Positions 24,665-33,510 of a stretch of DNA of 64,000 bases are shown here, one piece after another. The first letter of the stretch is position 1. Each line of letters opens with the position of its first letter. The stretch comes from Pseudomonas vranovensis DSM 16006. GTDB taxonomy: Bacteria > Pseudomonadota > Gammaproteobacteria > Pseudomonadales > Pseudomonadaceae. The DNA is taken from contig NZ_KE384454.1 in NCBI RefSeq assembly GCF_000425805.1, positions 62,001 to 126,000 of the forward strand, written 5' to 3'. A program made the position numbers and the translations under genes. The notes below the pieces were generated by a model that saw only the letters and a program-made list of their open reading frames with translations, did no database searches and was not told where the DNA came from.

Positions 24665-26638
24665 ATGGATGTCCCTTCCAAACCGAAATCCACACTCAAT
24701 CCACCGGTTTTCTACACCAGTGCGCTGCTGATCGCGTTGATCGTGCTGTACACGGTGATCTTCCAGGACCAGGCGCAGGCGGTGTTCGGCCAGGTCCAGC
24801 AGTGGATCCTGATCAACGCCAGCTGGTTCTACATCCTGGCCGTGGCATTGATCCTGATCAGCGTGGTGTTCCTGGCAGTCAGTCGTTATGGCGATATCAA
24901 GCTGGGCCCGGACCACAGCGAACCGACCTACCGCAACAGCAGTTGGTTTGCGATGCTGTTTTCTGCCGGCATGGGCATTGGCCTGATGTTCTTCGGTGTG
25001 GCGGAGCCGGTAATGCACTTCACTTCTCCGCCCGTGGGCGAGGGCGGTACGGTGGAAGCGGCGCGCGAGGCGATGAAGATCACCTTTTTCCATTGGGGCC
25101 TGCACGCCTGGGCGATCTACGCGATTGTCGCGTTGATCCTGGCGTACTTCAGCTTTCGCCACGGGCTGCCGCTGACCCTGCGCTCGGCGCTCTATCCGCT
25201 GATCGGTGAGCGGATCTACGGGCCGATCGGCCATATGGTCGATATTTTCGCCATTCTGGGCACGGTGTTCGGTGTCGCGACATCGCTGGGCTATGGCGTG
25301 CTGCAGATTAACAGCGGCTTTCACCTGCTGTTCGGTCTTCCGGTCAACGTCACGGTGCAAGTGGCGCTGATCGCCGTGACCTGCGCCCTGGCCACACTGT
25401 CGGTGGCCAGCGGCCTGGACAAGGGCATTCGCATCCTATCGGAGCTCAACCTGGGCCTGGCCATTGTGCTGATGCTGTTCGTGCTGCTGCTGGGGCCCAC
25501 CGTGTTCCTGCTGCAGACCTACGTGCAGAACACCGGTGCTTACCTGTCGGACATCGTCAACAAGACCTTCAACCTCTATGCCTATCAGCCGACCGACTGG
25601 ATCGGTGGCTGGACCTTGCTGTACTGGGGCTGGTGGCTGTCGTGGTCGCCGTTCGTGGGGTTGTTCATCGCGCGTATCTCGCGCGGCAGGACCATTCGCG
25701 AGTTCGTCTGCGGCGTATTGTTCGTGCCGGCCGGCTTCACCTTGTTGTGGATGACTGTGTTTGGTGATTCGGCCATCCATATGATCTTCAACGACGGAGT
25801 GAAGGAGTTGGCCGCTGCCATCGACAAGGACACATCACTGGCGTTGTTCGAGTTTCTCAAGCACTTTCCGTTTTCAGGGGTGGTGTCATTTGTCGCGGTG
25901 CTGATGGTGGTGGTGTTCTTCGTCACCTCGGCCGACTCGGGGGCATTGGTAGTCGATATGCTGGCGTCGTCGGGGCAGCAGGCTTCGCCGCTGTGGCAGC
26001 GGATTTTCTGGTCGGTGAGCATTGGCGTGGTGGCCATTACGCTGTTGCTGGCCAAGGGCCTTGAGGCCCTGCAGACCGCCACCATTGCCACCGCCTTGCC
26101 GTTCTCGATGATCTTGCTGGCGTCGATCTGGGGCTTGTTCAAGGCCCTGAACCTGGATGCCACTCGCCGTGGCCTGCGCCATCAGGCGCTGCCGTCGGCC
26201 CGCCACGCCAAGCAGTCCCATGGCAGTTGGCAGCGACGCTTGCGCAGCATCGCGATGATGCCGCGCAGGGCCCATGTGAGCCGCTTCATTGACGAGGTGG
26301 TGAAGCCAGCGTTCGATGAGGTGGCTGCGGAGTTGCGCAAGCAGGGTTACGAGGTGTCGGTGAATGCGGAGAAGGAGGGTGTGATAGCGCTGGACCTGGA
26401 GCACGCCGGCGAAGGCCGCTTTTTGTATGAGGTGCGCACCCGCGCGTTTTCTACGCCGGGCTTTATCCTGCGCGACCTGGATGAAGGATCGGATGGGCGC
26501 AAGTACTTCCGTGCCGAAGTGCATCTGCGTGAGGGCGGGCAGGACTACGACATCATGGGTTGGAGCCGTGAAGATGTGATCGGTGACATCCTCGATCAGT
26601 ACGAACGGCACCTGCATTACTTGCATGTGGTGCGATAA
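24665..26638 (+). CDS. betT: BCCT-family choline/betaine transporter (BetT-like)
   Basis: Sodium- or proton-coupled transporter of quaternary amines, 657 residues with about 12 membrane helices. The family segment GMGIGLMFFGVAEP is at about residues 105-118, followed by FHWGLHAWAIY, and WTLLYWGWWLSWSPFVG lies in helix 8. A C-terminal cytoplasmic domain of about 130 residues (from FIDEVVKPAFDEV) is typical of BetT and is involved in osmotic regulation in that family. The ATG at 24665 has GGAG 11 nt before it; a GTG at 24653 is possible. Divergent from nap. Confidence 0.88.
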   Translation: MDVPSKPKSTLNPPVFYTSALLIALIVLYTVIFQDQAQAVFGQVQQWILINASWFYILAVALILISVVFLAVSRYGDIKLGPDHSEPTYRNSSWFAMLFSAGMGIGLMFFGVAEPVMHFTSPPVGEGGTVEAAREAMKITFFHWGLHAWAIYAIVALILAYFSFRHGLPLTLRSALYPLIGERIYGPIGHMVDIFAILGTVFGVATSLGYGVLQINSGFHLLFGLPVNVTVQVALIAVTCALATLSVASGLDKGIRILSELNLGLAIVLMLFVLLLGPTVFLLQTYVQNTGAYLSDIVNKTFNLYAYQPTDWIGGWTLLYWGWWLSWSPFVGLFIARISRGRTIREFVCGVLFVPAGFTLLWMTVFGDSAIHMIFNDGVKELAAAIDKDTSLALFEFLKHFPFSGVVSFVAVLMVVVFFVTSADSGALVVDMLASSGQQASPLWQRIFWSVSIGVVAITLLLAKGLEALQTATIATALPFSMILLASIWGLFKALNLDATRRGLRHQALPSARHAKQSHGSWQRRLRSIAMMPRRAHVSRFIDEVVKPAFDEVAAELRKQGYEVSVNAEKEGVIALDLEHAGEGRFLYEVRTRAFSTPGFILRDLDEGSDGRKYFRAEVHLREGGQDYDIMGWSREDVIGDILDQYERHLHYLHVVR

Positions 26639-26772
26639 ACCCACCCTTGTTGGCAGTAAGCAGCTGTTTACACTGATATTTTTTGCAGAGGGGGCTTCCC
26701 AGGGCGCATTAATGTTGGTAAATTTACGCGCATTCTTGCACAGGCCATCACGTAGCCGACTGCAAGGGCTAC

Positions 26773-26847
26773 AGGGGCGTCGCCAAGCGGTAAGGCAGCA
26801 GGTTTTGATCCTGCCATGCGTTGGTTCGAATCCAGCCGCCCCTGCCA
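26773..26847 (+). tRNA. tRNA-Gln (anticodon UUG)
   Basis: 75-nt tRNA with encoded CCA. The acceptor stem pairs AGGGGCG with CGCCCCT, and the anticodon stem pairs GCAGG with CCTGC. The loop TTTTGAT has anticodon TTG. The T-arm has GGTTCGAATCC, and the D-arm region GCCAAGCGGTAAGGC matches bacterial tRNA-Gln. The 134 nt between betT and the tRNA hold no gene I can support. Confidence 0.97.
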
Positions 26848-26857
26848 TATTCTCAAG

Positions 26858-26915
26858 AGCACCCCGGTCGTTCAGCAGCAACAGCTGCCAGAACGCCGGG
26901 GTGTTCCTGTTTCTG
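26858..26915 (+). terminator. Hairpin after tRNA-Gln
   Basis: GCACCCCGGTCGTTC pairs imperfectly with GAACGCCGGGGTGTTC across about 16 nt and is followed by CCTGTTTCT. It is a probable terminator of the tRNA transcript. Confidence 0.6.
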
Positions 26916-26941
26916 CCTCTCTCGTTCTTGACCCGTGCAGA

Positions 26942-26972
26942 CCAGCACGGCGCCCTCACAGCGCCGTGCTGG
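26942..26972 (-). terminator. Strong hairpin after rlhA
   Basis: Perfect 12-bp stem CCAGCACGGCGC / GCGCCGTGCTGG with a 7-nt loop, starting 8 nt after the rlhA stop codon. There is no T-run, so intrinsic termination is probable rather than certain. Confidence 0.6.
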
Positions 26973-26980
26973 CCCGTCGC

Positions 26981-28975
26981 TTAGTGAGGCGCGCGCGGGA
27001 TGGTCTTGAGCAGGTCTTCAGGGCTGATGTGGCCTACCACTTGTTGCACGCTGCCGGGTTGCGGCAGGTCGAGGATGTGGCCTTTCATCTTGCCGATCAC
27101 GTGCATCTCGCACGGCTTGCAGTCGAACTTCAGCGTCAGCACCTCATCGCCATGTACCAGCTGCATCGGCGCAACCTTGGTACGCACGCCGGTCACGCCC
27201 TTGGCCTGCTTGGGGCACAGGTTGAAGGAGAAGCGCAGGCAGTGCTTGGTGATCATCACCGGTACTTCGCCGGTTTCCTCGTGTGCCTCGTAGGCCGCAT
27301 CGATCAGCTTGACGCCGTGGCGGTGGTAGAAGTCGCGGGCCTTCTGGTTGTACACGTTGGCCAGGAACGACAGGTGCGACTCGGGGTATACCGGCGCAGG
27401 ATCGGTCTCGGCCTTGCGCGCGCCGCGTGGGTGGGCGGCAACGCGGGCGGTAGTGAGGGCCTCGATCACTTCGCGGCGCAAGGCCTTGAGTTGCGAGTTG
27501 GGGATGAAGTACGCCTGCGGTGCATCGAGCTTGATGTCGGTGGCGTGGTATTGGGTGGTACCCAACTGGCCGAGCAGGTCGTGCAGTTGCTCAAGCGCCT
27601 GCTCCGGCTTGTTGGCCGCGCCGAACGGGCCGTCCAGCGAGACACTGGCGTTGACGCCTTCCTCGCTGGTGGCGGTCAACTGCAGGCGGTCTTCGCGCAG
27701 CTGCGCCACCCAGGTCAGGCCCACACGGCGCTCGGCAGAGGTCTTCTGCAGGGCTTGCTGCCAATTGTGGTCCAGGTTGCGGCTCAGCGGATGGTTGGGG
27801 CGCAGTTGCAGGCCCTTGGGCATCTCGTTGGGCTCTACGCGATAGCGGTAGCGTTTCTCGCCGTCTTCATCGAACTCGCCCTTGGGCTCGGCGATATTGG
27901 CGCGAAAGCCCACCACTTCACGTTTGACCAGCACGTTGAGACCGTCGCCATTGGACAGCGGCTCATGGGTGACGACCATCAGGTCGCGCTTGCCGACTTT
28001 CTCTACCACGCCCACCGGCAGGCCGGTGAAGGTTGGCGAGTCGAAGGCGCCGATGTCGATCTTGCGCTCGCTGACAAAGTAGTCGGTGCTGCCGCGGTGG
28101 AAGGTCTTGTCCGGGTCGGGCAGGAAGAAATGCGCGGTGCGGCCGCTGGAGGCGCGGGCCAGGTCCGGGCGGTCTTCGAGGATTTCGTCCAGGCGCTGGC
28201 GGTAGTAGGCGGTGATGTTCTTCACATAGCCCATGTCCTTGTAGCGGCCTTCGATCTTGAACGAGCGCACGCCGGCCTCGACCAGGGCGCGCAGGTTGGC
28301 GCTCTGGTTGTTGTCCTTCATCGACAGCAGGTGCTTTTCGTAGGCGATCACGCCGCCTTTTTCGTCCTTGAGGGTGTACGGCAGGCGGCAGGCCTGGGAG
28401 CAATCGCCACGGTTGGCACTGCGGCCGGTCTGGGCGTGGGAAATGTTGCACTGGCCGGAGAAGGCCACACACAGCGCGCCGTGGATGAAGAACTCGATGG
28501 CGGCATCGGTTTCATCGGCAATGGCGCGGATTTCCTTGAGGTTGAGCTCGCGGGCCAGTACCAGTTGCGAGAAACCGGCCTGGTCGAGGAACTTGGCCCG
28601 GCCAAGGGTACGGATATCGGTCTGGGTGCTGGCGTGCAGTTCGATCGGCGGAATGTCCAGTTCCATCACACCCAGGTCCTGGACGATCAGCGCGTCGACG
28701 CCGGCATCGTAGAGCTGGTGGATCAGCTTGCGGGCCGGTTCCAGCTCGTTGTCGTGCAGGATGGTGTTGATGGTGGTGAAGATGCGGGCGTGGTAGCGCC
28801 GGGCGAACTCGACCAGCTGGGCGATTTCGCTCACCTCGTTGCAGGCGTTGTGGCGCGCACCAAAGCTTGGGCCACCGATGTACACGGCGTCGGCGCCATG
28901 CAGGATGGCCTCGCGGGCGATGGCCACATCGCGGGCAGGGCTGAGCAGTTCAAGATGATGTTTGGGCAGGGACAT
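26981..28975 (-). CDS. rlhA: U32-family protein, RlhA-like (23S rRNA C2501 hydroxylation)
   Basis: Protein of 664 residues. The N-terminal U32 'peptidase' domain has ELLSPARDVAIAREA and the cysteine-rich segment SANRGDCSQACR. A long C-terminal DUF3656-type region includes a CxxC-like FDCKPCEM near the end. The length fits E. coli RlhA (YdcP), needed for 5-hydroxycytidine at 23S rRNA position 2501, rather than the shorter tRNA enzyme TrhP (YegQ, about 450 residues). Despite the family name these are RNA-modification proteins with Fe-S clusters. It appears monocistronic. Confidence 0.88.
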   Translation of the reverse strand: MSLPKHHLELLSPARDVAIAREAILHGADAVYIGGPSFGARHNACNEVSEIAQLVEFARRYHARIFTTINTILHDNELEPARKLIHQLYDAGVDALIVQDLGVMELDIPPIELHASTQTDIRTLGRAKFLDQAGFSQLVLARELNLKEIRAIADETDAAIEFFIHGALCVAFSGQCNISHAQTGRSANRGDCSQACRLPYTLKDEKGGVIAYEKHLLSMKDNNQSANLRALVEAGVRSFKIEGRYKDMGYVKNITAYYRQRLDEILEDRPDLARASSGRTAHFFLPDPDKTFHRGSTDYFVSERKIDIGAFDSPTFTGLPVGVVEKVGKRDLMVVTHEPLSNGDGLNVLVKREVVGFRANIAEPKGEFDEDGEKRYRYRVEPNEMPKGLQLRPNHPLSRNLDHNWQQALQKTSAERRVGLTWVAQLREDRLQLTATSEEGVNASVSLDGPFGAANKPEQALEQLHDLLGQLGTTQYHATDIKLDAPQAYFIPNSQLKALRREVIEALTTARVAAHPRGARKAETDPAPVYPESHLSFLANVYNQKARDFYHRHGVKLIDAAYEAHEETGEVPVMITKHCLRFSFNLCPKQAKGVTGVRTKVAPMQLVHGDEVLTLKFDCKPCEMHVIGKMKGHILDLPQPGSVQQVVGHISPEDLLKTIPRAPH

Positions 28976-29089
28976 GGTTTTTTTAGTCAGGCTGTCACGG
29001 TCAAGGCGCGCATTGTAGCGGCGAAACGTGGGGAGGGCACTCGAATGCTGCCCGGTGGTGCAGGGGGGCTTCTTGCCGGAGCTGCTGCC

Positions 29090-29176
29090 GCCAGGCTGCG
29101 TTCGACTGCAAAGCAGTCGCCATTGCAGAGTAACGGCCGCTGCGCGACCAATCGCAGCCTGGCGGCAGCGGCTACA
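29090..29176. repeat. Intergenic repeat module, copy 1
   Basis: ACGGCCGCTGCGCGACCAATC (29133-29153) leads into CGCAGCCTGGCGGCAGCGGC (29154-29173). An inverted partial copy (CCAGGCTGCGTTCGACTGC) lies just before it. The same module recurs at 41722-41830, so this is a dispersed repeat family distinct from the REP elements. Confidence 0.55.
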
Positions 29177-29188
29177 AGGGGCAGTGCT

Positions 29189-29569
29189 TCAGGCCTTGGC
29201 GGCCATGGCCGTCACTTCCACACGCATGCCTTCGGCGGCCAGGGCTGCCACGCCGACGGCGGCGCGCACTGGCCAGGGCTTGGCGAAGTAGCGCTTGTAT
29301 ACCTCATTGAAGGCCGGGCGGTCGGCCATGTCGGTGAGGTAGATGGTCAGGTGCAGTACGCGGTCCATGGAGCTGCCGGCACGTTCCAGTGCCACCTTGA
29401 GCGCCTCAAGGGTGCATTCGCTCTGGGCGGTGATGTCGCCCAGCTCCAGGCTACCGTCGGCACGGGTCGGGATCTGGGTGGAGACCAGCAGGCCGCCGAA
29501 GCCGGTCACGTCGCTGGAAATGGAGTCTGCGTCAGGGTCCGGGACGTAGGTGATGTCGTGGTTGGCCAT
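29189..29569 (-). CDS. RidA (YjgF/YER057c/UK114) family protein
   Basis: Protein of 126 residues. RidA proteins hydrolyse reactive enamine/imine intermediates made by PLP enzymes, but several subfamilies have other roles. Visible features are GFGGLLVSTQIPTRADG, the trimer-interface segment LHLTIYLTDM and the conserved-arginine region PVRAAVGVAALA. CGAGG precedes the start. It lies next to a LysR-type gene on the same strand. The usual NCSQ/K-type C-terminal signature is altered, so this is probably a divergent subfamily member. Confidence 0.88.
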   Translation of the reverse strand: MANHDITYVPDPDADSISSDVTGFGGLLVSTQIPTRADGSLELGDITAQSECTLEALKVALERAGSSMDRVLHLTIYLTDMADRPAFNEVYKRYFAKPWPVRAAVGVAALAAEGMRVEVTAMAAKA

Positions 29570-29678
29570 GAGAACCTCGTGTTCAAGGTGAAAAAGGCGC
29601 CCAGTCTAATCCCATGGCCAATGCTGTGCTCGGAAATCCTGTTGCCCGGGCAGCGTGCAGGCGCGGGCGCGGGCGCGA

Positions 29679-30590
29679 TCACTTGAGCCAGGCGGTGAAT
29701 TGTTCCTTGCAGTATTCGACGAACAATTGCGCAGGCTTGGTCAGTTGGGCTCGCTTCAACCATCCGGCCACCAGCCCGGAGCCAGTGACATCTTCAGCCA
29801 GCTCCACGCACACCACCTCCTGGCCGTCGTAGGTGCAGGTCAGGTTCGGGCGGGTCACCAGCAAGGCAAAGCCGAAGCCCTGGCCGACCATGCCGCGAAC
29901 CATCTCGATCGAAGGCGAGCTGAAGACGATGTTGGGGGTCAGTTGCAGTTCTTCGAAGATACTCACGAAGTAGGTACGGCTGGGCTGTACGTCCAGCAGG
30001 ATCATCGGCTCCAGGGCCAGGTCACGCAGCGACACCTGGGCTTGGCCGGCAAAGCGGTGTCCGACCGGCACCAGGGCATAGGGACGTTGCGGCGCCATGA
30101 GCGCTTCGGTTTCGATGGTGCTGTCCAGGTCATGGTCGTAGAAAATCGCCAGGTCGAAACGCCCACCGGTCAGGCCTTGCACCAGTTCCTGCTGCTCGCC
30201 GTCCTGGAGGCGGATCTCCACCCCGGGGAAGCGTTCATGAAAGCCCTTGATCAGGCGCGGCAGGTAGAGTGGGGCGACGGTCTCGAAGCAGCCGATGTCG
30301 ATCTGCCCGCACACCACATCATTGTCGGCCAGTGCGTTCTGCTCGAACTCCCGGGCCATGCGCAGCAGTTCCTGGGCCTTGCGGTAGAAGCGGGCGCCAC
30401 TGGGTGTGAGCGAGACACCCTGGGCATGATGGCGGATGAACAGCTGCACGCCGAAGCTGTCCTCAAGGCCCTTGATCGCGGTGGAAATCGACGGTTGCGC
30501 GATGTACAGCTTGCGCGATGCTTCGGCCACGCTGCCGCATTCGACGGTGGTGACGAAGTACTTCAACTGACGCAAGGTATAGGACGCCAC
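29679..30590 (-). CDS. LysR-family transcriptional regulator
   Basis: Regulator of 303 residues with an N-terminal winged helix-turn-helix at about 1-62 (LRQLKYFVTTVECGSVAEAS, then QPSISTAIKGLED) and a periplasmic-binding-protein-like effector domain. The start is GTG at 30590, with AGAGG upstream. It lies in the same direction as the RidA gene, 109 nt before it. Targets are unknown. The 191 nt up to the next gene on the right hold nothing I can identify. Confidence 0.94.
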   Translation of the reverse strand: MASYTLRQLKYFVTTVECGSVAEASRKLYIAQPSISTAIKGLEDSFGVQLFIRHHAQGVSLTPSGARFYRKAQELLRMAREFEQNALADNDVVCGQIDIGCFETVAPLYLPRLIKGFHERFPGVEIRLQDGEQQELVQGLTGGRFDLAIFYDHDLDSTIETEALMAPQRPYALVPVGHRFAGQAQVSLRDLALEPMILLDVQPSRTYFVSIFEELQLTPNIVFSSPSIEMVRGMVGQGFGFALLVTRPNLTCTYDGQEVVCVELAEDVTGSGLVAGWLKRAQLTKPAQLFVEYCKEQFTAWLK

Positions 30591-30781
30591 AGCGTACCTC
30601 TGGCTGATTGTTTTGCTACACGATACCCCGCCGGGCGCTGTGTCCTACAGCGGATTTTGCTGGGCACTGAGCATATTTTCGCTGGGCAACCATTGATCGC
30701 CTCGACGGCACGCGGTGTGGTGGTGCCGTTCCAACGCATACGGCCAGGATTTCACCCGGCCGGATTCTCGAGGTATCTGCC

Positions 30782-30997
30782 ATGAGCACTCCACGTCCTG
30801 AAGATGATCCGCTCTGGAAGGATCCGCTGAACAATCCGCAACGCGAACATGACCCGGTCACCGACCCCAATGTCGACGGTGATCCGCAACGGCGCGAGCA
30901 TCCGCAGGATGTCGAGCGTGTGCCGGATGATCCGGATCTTGACGACCGGCTGCCTGAACCGGATCAACCAACGCCGTTGTCGGATGATCGCCGTTGA
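30782..30997 (+). CDS. Small acidic, proline-rich protein of unknown function
   Basis: 71 residues, almost entirely Asp, Glu, Pro, Arg, Asn and Gln, without hydrophobic core, Cys or membrane segment; predicted disordered. GAGG lies 8 nt before the ATG, and the composition is that of a real, soluble, charged peptide rather than of an antisense frame. Similar short acidic proteins are common in Pseudomonas with no known function. A REP element begins at its stop codon. Confidence 0.65.
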   Translation: MSTPRPEDDPLWKDPLNNPQREHDPVTDPNVDGDPQRREHPQDVERVPDDPDLDDRLPEPDQPTPLSDDRR

Positions 30998-31062
30998 TCG
31001 TGGGGCAAGCCCGCTCCCGCAATCCCCCGGGTAGCTCGCGTGGAAGCGGGCTTGCCCTGCGA
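30996..31062. repeat. Pair of inverted REP elements
   Basis: Minus-orientation REP (TGGGGCAAGCCCGCTCCCGC, 31001-31020) and plus-orientation REP (TGGAAGCGGGCTTGCCCTGC, 31041-31060) flank a 20-nt spacer. They separate the small acidic gene from the efflux operon. Confidence 0.75.
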
Positions 31063-31169
31063 AAATCCACCCACCGTTCCATCCATGCAACGCTCTGAAA
31101 TGCTGCTGCCGCTTCCGCCCGCCCATCACTGTGACTAAGGTAAGTAACACGGTGTGTCGAGGGAGCGGT

Positions 31170-33317
31170 ATGCAACCACTGATCAACTATTTCCGGATGG
31201 TCCTGCACCCAGGGCCGGACACGTTTCGTTTCGCCCTGCGAACCATCGTCGCCTGCTTGCTGACGTTGTACCTGGCGTTTGTCTTCGACCTCGACCAACC
31301 CAAGTGGTCGATCATGGCCGTGTTCATCGTCAGCCAGCCGCTGGGTGGCATGACCCTGCAGCGCAGTTTCGCCCAAGTGGTCGGTACGACCGTGGGGGCT
31401 GCGGTGGCGGTGCTGATCATGGTGCTGTTTCCCCAGGCGCCCGTGCCTTTTATCGTCACCCTGGCACTATGGCTGGCACTGTGTACTGCCGGGGGCACCC
31501 TGCTGCGCTACACCAGTTCCCATGCCTTTGTACTCAGCGGATTCACCGCCGTGGTGGTGGCCATGCTGGCAATTCCCGAACAGGGCAACACCCTCATGCT
31601 GGCCATTACCCGGCTCACCGAAACCTTGCTTGCGGTGGCTTGCGTGTGCGCCGTCAGCCTGCTCGGCGCCCGGCCCCAGGCGGTGGCCACGGGGTATTTC
31701 GCCAAAGTCGACAACCTGATCAAACTGATGGCCGCCCACGCGGCAGCGGCCATTCGCGGTGAAGAAACCAGCGCCGCGTTCAGTCAGCGACAAATGCAGA
31801 TTCTCGGTGAGATCAGCGCCCTGGAAGGATTGCGCCGCCACCTGTACTTCGACGCTCCGCACTTGCGTGGTGCCAACGGGCTGGTGCAGTTGCTGGGCAA
31901 CCAGTTGGTGCTGCTCAGTTCGCGCCTGACTGTACTGCGCAATCAAAAGCTGATGATTGCCGAGCGCTGGCAGGGCGCGTACCCCGATTTCATCAGTCGC
32001 CTGCTCACTGACGAACTGGCCTTTCTCGATCAATTGGCGCAACAGGGCAGGGCCATGCCGGCCAGCGCCCGCGAACACTTCAGCGCCTTGCAACGTCGTT
32101 TCGACCAGGCCGCCCTGCAGGCAGAACAACTGCAGCACGACCTGCCGCCGACCCTGCGCTCGCTCGCCTGGGCCCTGCGCTGGGAACAGGCGCGCTTGCT
32201 GGAGCAACTGGGCGAAATGCTCGAGCTGAGCGACGCCATCCAGGAAGGGCGTGCAGGCGACTGTGTCTACCGCCAGCCGCTGACCAACCCGCTGCACCTG
32301 GATTTTCGCCTGGCGGCGATGAACGCCAGCCGTGCCTTCATCGCCTTGCTGGTCGCCGGCTTGATCTGGATCGAAACGGCTTGGGACGGCGCCCGCGCCG
32401 GCGTGATCCTGGTCGGCATCCTGTGTTCGCTGATGGCGACCTTCCCACGCCCCTTGATGGCGGCTCAAAACTACATGCGCGGGTTGGGCATGGCCTTGCT
32501 GGTGTCGGCGTTGTACCAGTTCTGGCTGATTCCCCAAGTGGTGGACTTCGAGATGCTCGCATTGTTGCTGCTGCCGTTGCTGTATGTGGTCGCCGTGGGG
32601 CTTTCTACCCCGATGACCGCCGGCATCGGCATGGGCCTGGGCCTGTCCAGCTTCCTGCTGTTCGGGCCGCAGAACATCGGTGCCTGGCAGAACACCGCGA
32701 TCCAGTGGTTCGAGTTCGCCGGCGCCTATATCTGTGGTGGGGTACTGTCGCTGCTGGTGTACGCCTGGCTGTTTCCGTTCAACCCGCAATTGCGCATTGA
32801 GCGGTTGTTCCGCGAGACCCGCGAGCAGGTCTACGCCTTGCTCAAGGGGCCCGCCAGCGATGAGCGGCAGTTTGCCTTCGAAAGCCGCATGGTCGACCGC
32901 CTGACCCTGATCCTGGGTTTGCTGCCGGCCACCCAGGATGCGCGCTCCAAGGCGCTGTTCGAGGTCAACCTGGCATGCATGGCCCTTGGCGTGGCCCTGC
33001 GCCAGTTGCAGGAGCAGGGCCGCAGCAACCTGCTGTTGGCCGAGGCGACCCGCGAACGTCTTGAACAGGTGCTACGCAACACCGGTCGCTATGTGGCCGG
33101 GCGCACTCGGGGCCAATTACCCGCATTGCTCGAAACCCTGCAGGTGTTGGGTGAGGACCTCGATACGCTGCACAGCGAACAGTTTGACGCGCCTGCTGAA
33201 CAACTGCGCTCGCTGTTCAGGATTCGCGTTGCGCTGCTGGTGATTGCCGGGTTCCTGCGTCACTACAGCACCTACCTCGATCCCGCTGCCGAAGGAGAGC
33301 CGGCCCTTGCCCATTGA
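31170..33317 (+). CDS. FUSC-family efflux membrane protein (AaeB-like)
   Basis: Inner-membrane protein of 715 residues with two blocks of about 5-6 membrane helices (about 20-160 and 385-520) separated by a cytoplasmic helical region. This is the layout of aromatic-acid exporters such as E. coli AaeB. Sequence marks are RTIVACLLTLYLAF, DQPKWSIMAVFIVSQP at the first FUSC block and RAFIALLVAGLIW at the second. GAGGGAG supports the ATG at 31170. It is followed by a DUF1656 protein and an HlyD adaptor, the same three families as aaeB, aaeX and aaeA. Confidence 0.9.
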   Translation: MQPLINYFRMVLHPGPDTFRFALRTIVACLLTLYLAFVFDLDQPKWSIMAVFIVSQPLGGMTLQRSFAQVVGTTVGAAVAVLIMVLFPQAPVPFIVTLALWLALCTAGGTLLRYTSSHAFVLSGFTAVVVAMLAIPEQGNTLMLAITRLTETLLAVACVCAVSLLGARPQAVATGYFAKVDNLIKLMAAHAAAAIRGEETSAAFSQRQMQILGEISALEGLRRHLYFDAPHLRGANGLVQLLGNQLVLLSSRLTVLRNQKLMIAERWQGAYPDFISRLLTDELAFLDQLAQQGRAMPASAREHFSALQRRFDQAALQAEQLQHDLPPTLRSLAWALRWEQARLLEQLGEMLELSDAIQEGRAGDCVYRQPLTNPLHLDFRLAAMNASRAFIALLVAGLIWIETAWDGARAGVILVGILCSLMATFPRPLMAAQNYMRGLGMALLVSALYQFWLIPQVVDFEMLALLLLPLLYVVAVGLSTPMTAGIGMGLGLSSFLLFGPQNIGAWQNTAIQWFEFAGAYICGGVLSLLVYAWLFPFNPQLRIERLFRETREQVYALLKGPASDERQFAFESRMVDRLTLILGLLPATQDARSKALFEVNLACMALGVALRQLQEQGRSNLLLAEATRERLEQVLRNTGRYVAGRTRGQLPALLETLQVLGEDLDTLHSEQFDAPAEQLRSLFRIRVALLVIAGFLRHYSTYLDPAAEGEPALAH

Positions 33318-33507
33318 TTTCGAGATCGGTGGCGTCTACCTGCCACCGATTGCCCAGGCCTTGTTGCTGGCCGTGCCCTTGTTGTTTGTGCTGCTGTGGT
33401 TGTTGCAGCGCCTGGGTGTGATGCAACGGGTGTGGCACCCGGCGTTGTTCGAAGGCGCGCTCTACACCTGCCTTTGTGCCTTGATCATCCTGTTCATGGG
33501 GAGTTGA
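33307..33507 (+). CDS. DUF1656 family small membrane protein (AaeX-like)
   Basis: 66 residues with two membrane helices, starting PIDFEIGGVYLPP as in most DUF1656 proteins. The start codon is TTG at 33307, supported by AAGGAGAG about 7 nt upstream. It overlaps the preceding gene by 11 nt. DUF1656 proteins occur between FUSC and HlyD components of efflux systems; function unknown. Confidence 0.88.
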   Translation: MPIDFEIGGVYLPPIAQALLLAVPLLFVLLWLLQRLGVMQRVWHPALFEGALYTCLCALIILFMGS

Positions 33508-33510
33508 ACC

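Noticed and set aside
26816..29686. 956-codon open frame running from the tRNA through rlhA and the RidA gene region
   Set aside because: It crosses a tRNA gene and two terminator hairpins and is antisense to rlhA; not coding.
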